Of a stretch of DNA of 7,729 bases, positions 5,130 to 7,729 are shown piece after piece (the first letter of the stretch is position 1; every line of letters starts with the position of its first letter). Location: contig DHPL01000026.1 in the NCBI GenBank assembly GCA_002407905.1, positions 73,716 through 81,444 on the forward strand, written 5' to 3'. The notes under the pieces are model-generated. The model was not told the DNA's origin, searched no databases, and saw only the letters and a program-made list of their open reading frames with translations. This DNA comes from Anaerolineaceae bacterium UBA5365 (lineage in GTDB: Bacteria > Chloroflexota > Anaerolineae > Anaerolineales > Anaerolineaceae). The position numbers and the translations under genes are program-made.

Positions 5130-5966
5130 ATGAAAGCCCGAGATAAAGACCGTTTTGAGATCCGCGCCTCAGACCGCACCCGCCTTTTTGTGCGCACCTG
5201 GGGCGAGCCCTCCACCGCCAGCGCCGCCATTGTCCTGGTGCATGGACTGGGGGAGCATATCGGCCGTTACGAACAGCTTGCCAGGCGCTTCACCGAACGC
5301 GGCTTTTTCTTGCTGGCCTTCGACCAGCGCGGGCATGGCCGCAGCAAAGGCAAAAGGGGGCACATCCCCTCCACGCGCCAGTTAATGGCCGATATTCGCC
5401 AGGCGCTGCTGCTTGCCGCCTCCTATAACCCGGCCTTGCCGCTATTCCTCTATGGCCATAGCATGGGCGCCCTGGAAGTGCTGTACTACGCCCTAAAAGA
5501 ACAGCCGGATTTAGCTGGTGTCATTGCCACCAGCCCGCCCCTGGACGATTCAGTCACCAGCAGCGGCCAGGAAACGCTCACCCGGCTGCTGAACCCGGTG
5601 TTACCGCGGGTCACGGTGAGCAACGGGATCAAACAATGGGCTCTCTCCCGAGATCCGGCCGTAGCAGCAGCCTATCAAAAAGATAAGCTGGTACACAATA
5701 AAGTCTCTGTACGCCTGGGGAATTTCCTCATCGCTGGACGCAGATACGTCATGGAACACGCCGGGGGGTGGCAGCTGCCGCTCTACCTGGCGCATGGCAC
5801 CGCCGATGAGGTCTGCCCCATCCGCGGCAGCGACCTTTTCTTCCAGAATGCCTCTGGGCCGATCAAATACATGCGCTGGGATGGCCTGTATCACGAGACC
5901 CACAACGAGCCGGAAAGGGCGCGAGTCATCGGTACCATGCTGGATTGGATCGAAAAACAGATTTAA
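5130..5966 (+). CDS. Alpha/beta hydrolase, monoacylglycerol lipase / lysophospholipase-like
   Basis: The protein has 278 residues, the normal length for this family (Hydrolase_4 / serine aminopeptidase S33 group). Visible marks are the oxyanion strand VLVHGLGEH (35-43), the strand and turn AFDQRGHGRSKGKRGH (63-78), the nucleophile S111 in G109-H-S-M-G, the acid D226 in HGTADEVCP, and the base H255 in YHETHNE. The 'HGLGEH...RY' and 'HExxNE' patterns are typical of monoacylglycerol lipases, which release a fatty acid from monoglycerides. A cap-like insertion spans about 140-200. There is no signal peptide or membrane segment. AAAGG sits 5-6 nt before the ATG, 14 bp after the peptidase stop, and the operon ends at the terminator at 5986-6019. 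The true substrate could be another ester. Pairing with a peptidase suggests general scavenging, which is an inference. Confidence 0.9.
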   Translation: MKARDKDRFEIRASDRTRLFVRTWGEPSTASAAIVLVHGLGEHIGRYEQLARRFTERGFFLLAFDQRGHGRSKGKRGHIPSTRQLMADIRQALLLAASYNPALPLFLYGHSMGALEVLYYALKEQPDLAGVIATSPPLDDSVTSSGQETLTRLLNPVLPRVTVSNGIKQWALSRDPAVAAAYQKDKLVHNKVSVRLGNFLIAGRRYVMEHAGGWQLPLYLAHGTADEVCPIRGSDLFFQNASGPIKYMRWDGLYHETHNEPERARVIGTMLDWIEKQI

Positions 5967-5985
5967 GCCCCCCTCTTGGTATAAG

Positions 5986-6019
5986 GAAACGCCTGGGTAA
6001 AAAAACACCCAGGCGTTTC
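5986..6019 (+). terminator. Strong intrinsic terminator of the hydrolase operon
   Basis: GAAACGCCTGGGT (5986-5998) and ACCCAGGCGTTTC (6007-6019) form a perfect 13-bp stem with an A-rich 8-nt loop. TTGTTTATT follows. It lies 19 bp after the stop codon. Read on the other strand it may also stop the converging anti-sigma transcript. Confidence 0.88.
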
Positions 6020-6028
6020 TTGTTTATT

Positions 6029-6044
6029 GGCGCCTTTAGGCGCA
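6029..6044 (-). terminator. Small hairpin after the anti-sigma gene
   Basis: GCGCC (6030-6034), loop TTTA and GGCGC (6039-6043) form a compact 5-bp stem just beyond the stop at 6052. No T run follows on the minus strand, so it is at best part of a two-way termination region together with the 5986-6019 hairpin. Confidence 0.3.
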
Positions 6045-6051
6045 TCTAAGG

Positions 6052-6765
6052 TCAGTTGAGCGCTGCTACCGCTTTGGCTGCATCGAGCACCTGGTTCAGA
6101 TCGTGGGATCTCAGGTGAAATTCCAGACCGTTCTGCTGCCATTGCACAGTGTAGCCCATCAGGGGGTCGTTATCCCAGGTTCTCTTGTCCGAGTTCCAGC
6201 CGCCCTGGTATTGCACGCCTTCCACACCCTCAGCCAACTTTACCGGGACGAACTGATCGGTACCCACCAAGGTGGCATCCTTAGGCGTCATGGGAAGAAC
6301 TACGCTAAAACCTACCTTTCCCCAAAAACCGCTGATCCCTTCATGCATCCCTAAACCGGGTGCGTAGTATTCCACAGTTCCATTCCGCAGAGCACCCACG
6401 TTAGCGATTTCAGCAGGCAAGCTAAGATCCTGCTTGAAAGCCTGCAATGCTTGATCCAGCGAGAGGCGCTGAGGGTTGACGATGTTTGGGTTTCCGTAGT
6501 CCGGCAAGCGCGGTTCCACCACAAAGTTCACACCGGCAACATTCCGGAAGTACTGCAGCACGGCAGCCCGCACGGCTGGCACCGCGGCAAATGTGCTGGC
6601 TGCCAGAACCACCAATACAAGCAAACTGGCCAGCACCGGTTTTAAATTAGGGTGCAGGCGCTCCGGCATCGGTTCGGCCTGGGCACATGCAAAACGCTGT
6701 GCCAGGCGTGCCTTCTGATTTGCGTCTATACCATCATAGAGTTCATGCATCAATTTATCTTCCAT
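6052..6765 (-). CDS. Membrane anti-sigma factor with DUF4367-like C-terminal region
   Basis: The protein has 237 residues. Residues 1-40 form a short cytosolic part (MEDKLMHELYDGIDANQKA...) that would hold the sigma factor. Residues ~43-65 form one membrane helix (VLASLLVLVVLAASTFAAV), followed by PAVRAAVLQYF. The outer part (75-237) ends in GYTVQWQQNGLEFHLRS...LDAAKAVAAL, resembling the DUF4367 tail found in many anti-sigma and stress-sensor proteins. There is no H-x3-C-x2-C zinc motif, so it is not a zinc-binding anti-sigma factor. The start at 6765 is fixed by AAGGAG 6 nt upstream and lies inside the last codons of the sigma gene, giving an 11-bp overlap. The family evidence is gene order and architecture rather than a strong motif. 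It would keep the sigma factor inactive until an envelope signal arrives. Confidence 0.75.
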   Translation of the reverse strand: MEDKLMHELYDGIDANQKARLAQRFACAQAEPMPERLHPNLKPVLASLLVLVVLAASTFAAVPAVRAAVLQYFRNVAGVNFVVEPRLPDYGNPNIVNPQRLSLDQALQAFKQDLSLPAEIANVGALRNGTVEYYAPGLGMHEGISGFWGKVGFSVVLPMTPKDATLVGTDQFVPVKLAEGVEGVQYQGGWNSDKRTWDNDPLMGYTVQWQQNGLEFHLRSHDLNQVLDAAKAVAALN

Positions 6766-7324
6766 CGTGATCTCCTTCATCCTTGCGCAACCGGGCCAGC
6801 GTGCGCTGCAGAATCGTACCTACATTGCTTTCACTCAAACCCAGAATGCGTCCAATTTGGCGATGGCTCAAACCTGCGCCGTAACTCAGGGCCAAAACCT
6901 GCCGTTCGCGATCCGGCAAACTTTGGACTGCCCGGCGCAGCCTGCTTTTTAGCTCTTCTTCCTCCGCCAGCCGTTCAAGGGCGGGCTGTGGATCCCCCAG
7001 GCTTTCATTCAGCGCTTCCTCACGGCTGTGTTTGCGCAGACTGCGGTAGTGTTCCAGCAAGACCTTGCGCGCGATACCAAAAAGCCAGGTGGCCGCGCCA
7101 GCCTGCTCGCGCCGGTAGCGCCTGCGCAGGCGCCAGGCACGCTCCAGGGTGGTAGCACTTAGCTCTTCGGCCGCAATGGGGTCGCCCAGGGTGTACACAA
7201 AATACTTGTACAGAGCCGGCAGGCGGTCCTGGAAGATCTTCTCCCAATCCAGCGGTTCAGAAGCGGTACGAAAAAAGGGTAAGCTCAGGGCAGGTTTTTC
7301 CATCTCACTTATATATTGACGCAT
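6755..7324 (-). CDS. RNA polymerase sigma factor, ECF subfamily
   Basis: The protein has 189 residues. Region 2 spans about 30-98: FQDRLPALYKYFVYTLGDPIA, then AEELSATTLERAW and TWLFGIARKVLLEHYR, the part that binds core polymerase and the -10 element. A linker rich in Glu follows (100-125). Region 4 spans about 128-182, with LPDRERQVLALSY and a helix-turn-helix, GLSHRQIGRILGLSESNVGTILQRTLARLR, that reads the -35 element. There is no region 1 or 3, as expected for ECF factors. The start is uncertain: the ATG at 7324 has no clear ribosome site, and the alternative ATG at 7303 (MEKPAL) also lacks a good one. The gene overlaps the anti-sigma gene by 11 bp, so the pair is translationally coupled. 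It is likely autoregulated, but no repeated promoter motif is visible. Confidence 0.93.
   Translation of the reverse strand: MRQYISEMEKPALSLPFFRTASEPLDWEKIFQDRLPALYKYFVYTLGDPIAAEELSATTLERAWRLRRRYRREQAGAATWLFGIARKVLLEHYRSLRKHSREEALNESLGDPQPALERLAEEEELKSRLRRAVQSLPDRERQVLALSYGAGLSHRQIGRILGLSESNVGTILQRTLARLRKDEGDHDGR
6772..6777 (-). promoter_or_regulatory. Ribosome binding site of the anti-sigma gene, inside the sigma gene
   Basis: AAGGAG on the minus strand, 6 nt before the ATG at 6765, lies within the coding end of the sigma gene. It decides for the 237-residue product over an upstream ATG at 6780. Confidence 0.7.
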
Positions 7325-7382
7325 CAGCGGCTTTTATCACACAGCTCTGGAAATCGAACTGTTCTTAAGGAGCATACGATTG

Positions 7383-7412
7383 ATTTTAGTGCAGTCATAA
7401 CCAGGCCTTAAA
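7383..7412 (-). promoter_or_regulatory. Possible promoter of the sigma/anti-sigma operon
   Basis: The minus strand reads TTTAAG, an 18-bp spacer, then TAAAAT. The -10 is good (5 of 6) and the -35 is poor. Transcription would start near 7376, about 50 bp before the ATG at 7324. An ECF-type promoter in the same interval cannot be excluded. Confidence 0.25.
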
Positions 7413-7433
7413 GTCTGATTATTCTTTACTCGG

Positions 7434-7439
7434 TATGAT
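7434..7439 (+). promoter_or_regulatory. Candidate -10 element of the small glycine-rich membrane gene
   Basis: TATGAT (5 of 6) lies 18 bp before the ATG at 7458. No clear -35 element is seen at the usual distance, and the resulting leader would be only about 10-12 nt. Confidence 0.3.
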
Positions 7440-7457
7440 TTATACACAGGAGGTTCC

Positions 7458-7640
7458 ATGCCTGAACCAAAGGATGAGAAAGATTCAAAGGGAAGTCAAA
7501 TCTCGAACGGCCTGATATTTGGCATGCTGATCGGCACTGCCATCGGCGTGGCCACGGATAATCTGGCCTTGTGGATCGGCCTCGGGATGGCATTGGGGGT
7601 TGCCTTCGCCGCGGTCTTTAGCCAGGTAAAAAAGGAATAA
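7458..7640 (+). CDS. Small glycine-rich (glycine-zipper-like) membrane protein
   Basis: The protein has 60 residues: a charged head (MPEPKDEKDSKGSQ) and two hydrophobic segments, about 17-32 (NGLIFGMLIGTAIGVA) and 36-55 (LALWIGLGMALGVAFAAVF), separated by a short TDN turn. It ends in a basic VKKE tail. Gly and Ala recur every four residues (GMLIGTAIG, GLGMALG), the spacing of a glycine zipper that lets helices pack closely. Small proteins of this plan are widespread; their function is not known to me. A consensus AGGAGG lies 4 nt before the ATG, so it is probably well expressed. It is divergent from the sigma gene (133 bp between starts), which raises the possibility of shared control, but no shared motif is visible. 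Confidence 0.75.
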   Translation: MPEPKDEKDSKGSQISNGLIFGMLIGTAIGVATDNLALWIGLGMALGVAFAAVFSQVKKE

Positions 7641-7666
7641 CTCTCCCCCACGGAGGGTTGTCATAT

Positions 7667-7695
7667 AAAAAAAGGCCGGCAATTGCTTGCCAGCC
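7667..7695 (-). terminator. Strong intrinsic terminator of the edge tRNA
   Basis: GGCCGGCAA (7674-7682) pairs with TTGCCAGCC (7687-7695) with one mismatch and a TTGC loop. On the minus strand it is followed by T7 and TATAT. It lies 8 bp beyond the tRNA 3' end. It could also catch plus-strand transcripts from the glycine-rich gene, although that side has no T run. Confidence 0.8.
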
Positions 7696-7702
7696 ATCCG
7701 AG

Positions 7703-7729
7703 CGGAGAAGGCGGGATTCGAACCCGCGA
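7703..7729 (-). tRNA. Partial tRNA, 3' end only, probably tRNA-Ser
   Basis: The T arm (GCGGG, TTCGAAT, CCCGC) and the 3' acceptor strand CTTCTCC followed by G73 are present; the rest is beyond 7729. The acceptor implies a 5' end GGAGAAG. A GGAGA-type acceptor with discriminator G is typical of bacterial tRNA-Ser, but Asp and Asn tRNAs also carry G73, so the identity is an inference. CCA is not encoded. Confidence 0.8.

Noticed and set aside
6652..7155. A 167-codon plus-strand open frame opposite the sigma and anti-sigma genes
   Set aside because: Both opposite-strand genes are strongly supported by domains and gene order, and this frame is rich in Cys, Pro and Ala as expected of a shadow.
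1..7729. CRISPR array, insertion sequence, toxin-antitoxin or phage-defence genes
   Set aside because: No regularly spaced repeats, no transposase or terminal inverted repeats, and no nuclease or antitoxin-like genes are visible on either strand.

Overview
The window looks like a stretch of bacterial chromosome, with nine intact genes, one partial gene, a complete tRNA-Lys(UUU), and the 3' end of a second tRNA that is probably tRNA-Ser. The lineage is not settled by the sequence. The mix fits Chloroflexota of the Anaerolineae type: an ECF sigma factor with a non-zinc membrane anti-sigma factor ending in a DUF4367-like tail, a short zinc-ribbon protein with an acidic tail, tRNAs without an encoded CCA, and a glycine-rich small membrane protein. 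This is an inference from gene style, not from a marker gene.

Left part (1-1641). The minus strand carries the N-terminus of a fumarylacetoacetate-hydrolase-family enzyme, cut by the window edge. Upstream of it are a credible sigma-70 promoter and a 31-bp operator-like dyad. Next is a minus-strand YflT-like general-stress protein with its own terminator and a 17-bp palindrome in its leader. A divergent plus-strand zinc-ribbon protein follows, and it ends at a 13-bp perfect hairpin.

Middle part (1642-3249). Two minus-strand envelope genes, a DUF4352-like lipoprotein and a two-helix membrane protein, are visibly less GC-rich than the hydrolase genes to the right. They lie downstream of the 3' end of a minus-strand tRNA-Lys gene. 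The tRNA has an excellent promoter (TTGACG-17-TAAAAT). Between that promoter and the next gene lies a perfect 24-bp palindrome of unknown role.

Right part (3250-7729). A two-gene plus-strand operon encodes an S9-family prolyl-oligopeptidase-type peptidase (triad S480/D562/H594) and a monoacylglycerol-lipase-like alpha/beta hydrolase (triad S111/D226/H255). It ends at a strong intrinsic terminator. Converging on it from the minus strand is an ECF sigma factor and anti-sigma pair whose reading frames overlap by 11 bp. Divergent from the sigma gene is a 60-residue glycine-rich membrane protein. The window closes with a minus-strand tRNA and its terminator.

How the genes relate: only two pairs are convincingly functional units, the two hydrolases (14 bp apart) and the sigma/anti-sigma pair (overlapping). 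The rest are small, individually regulated envelope or stress genes. I found no CRISPR array, insertion sequence, phage gene or obvious defence system. The most unusual material is regulatory: several operator-like dyads, an orphan terminator in a divergent intergenic region, and the 24-bp palindrome.
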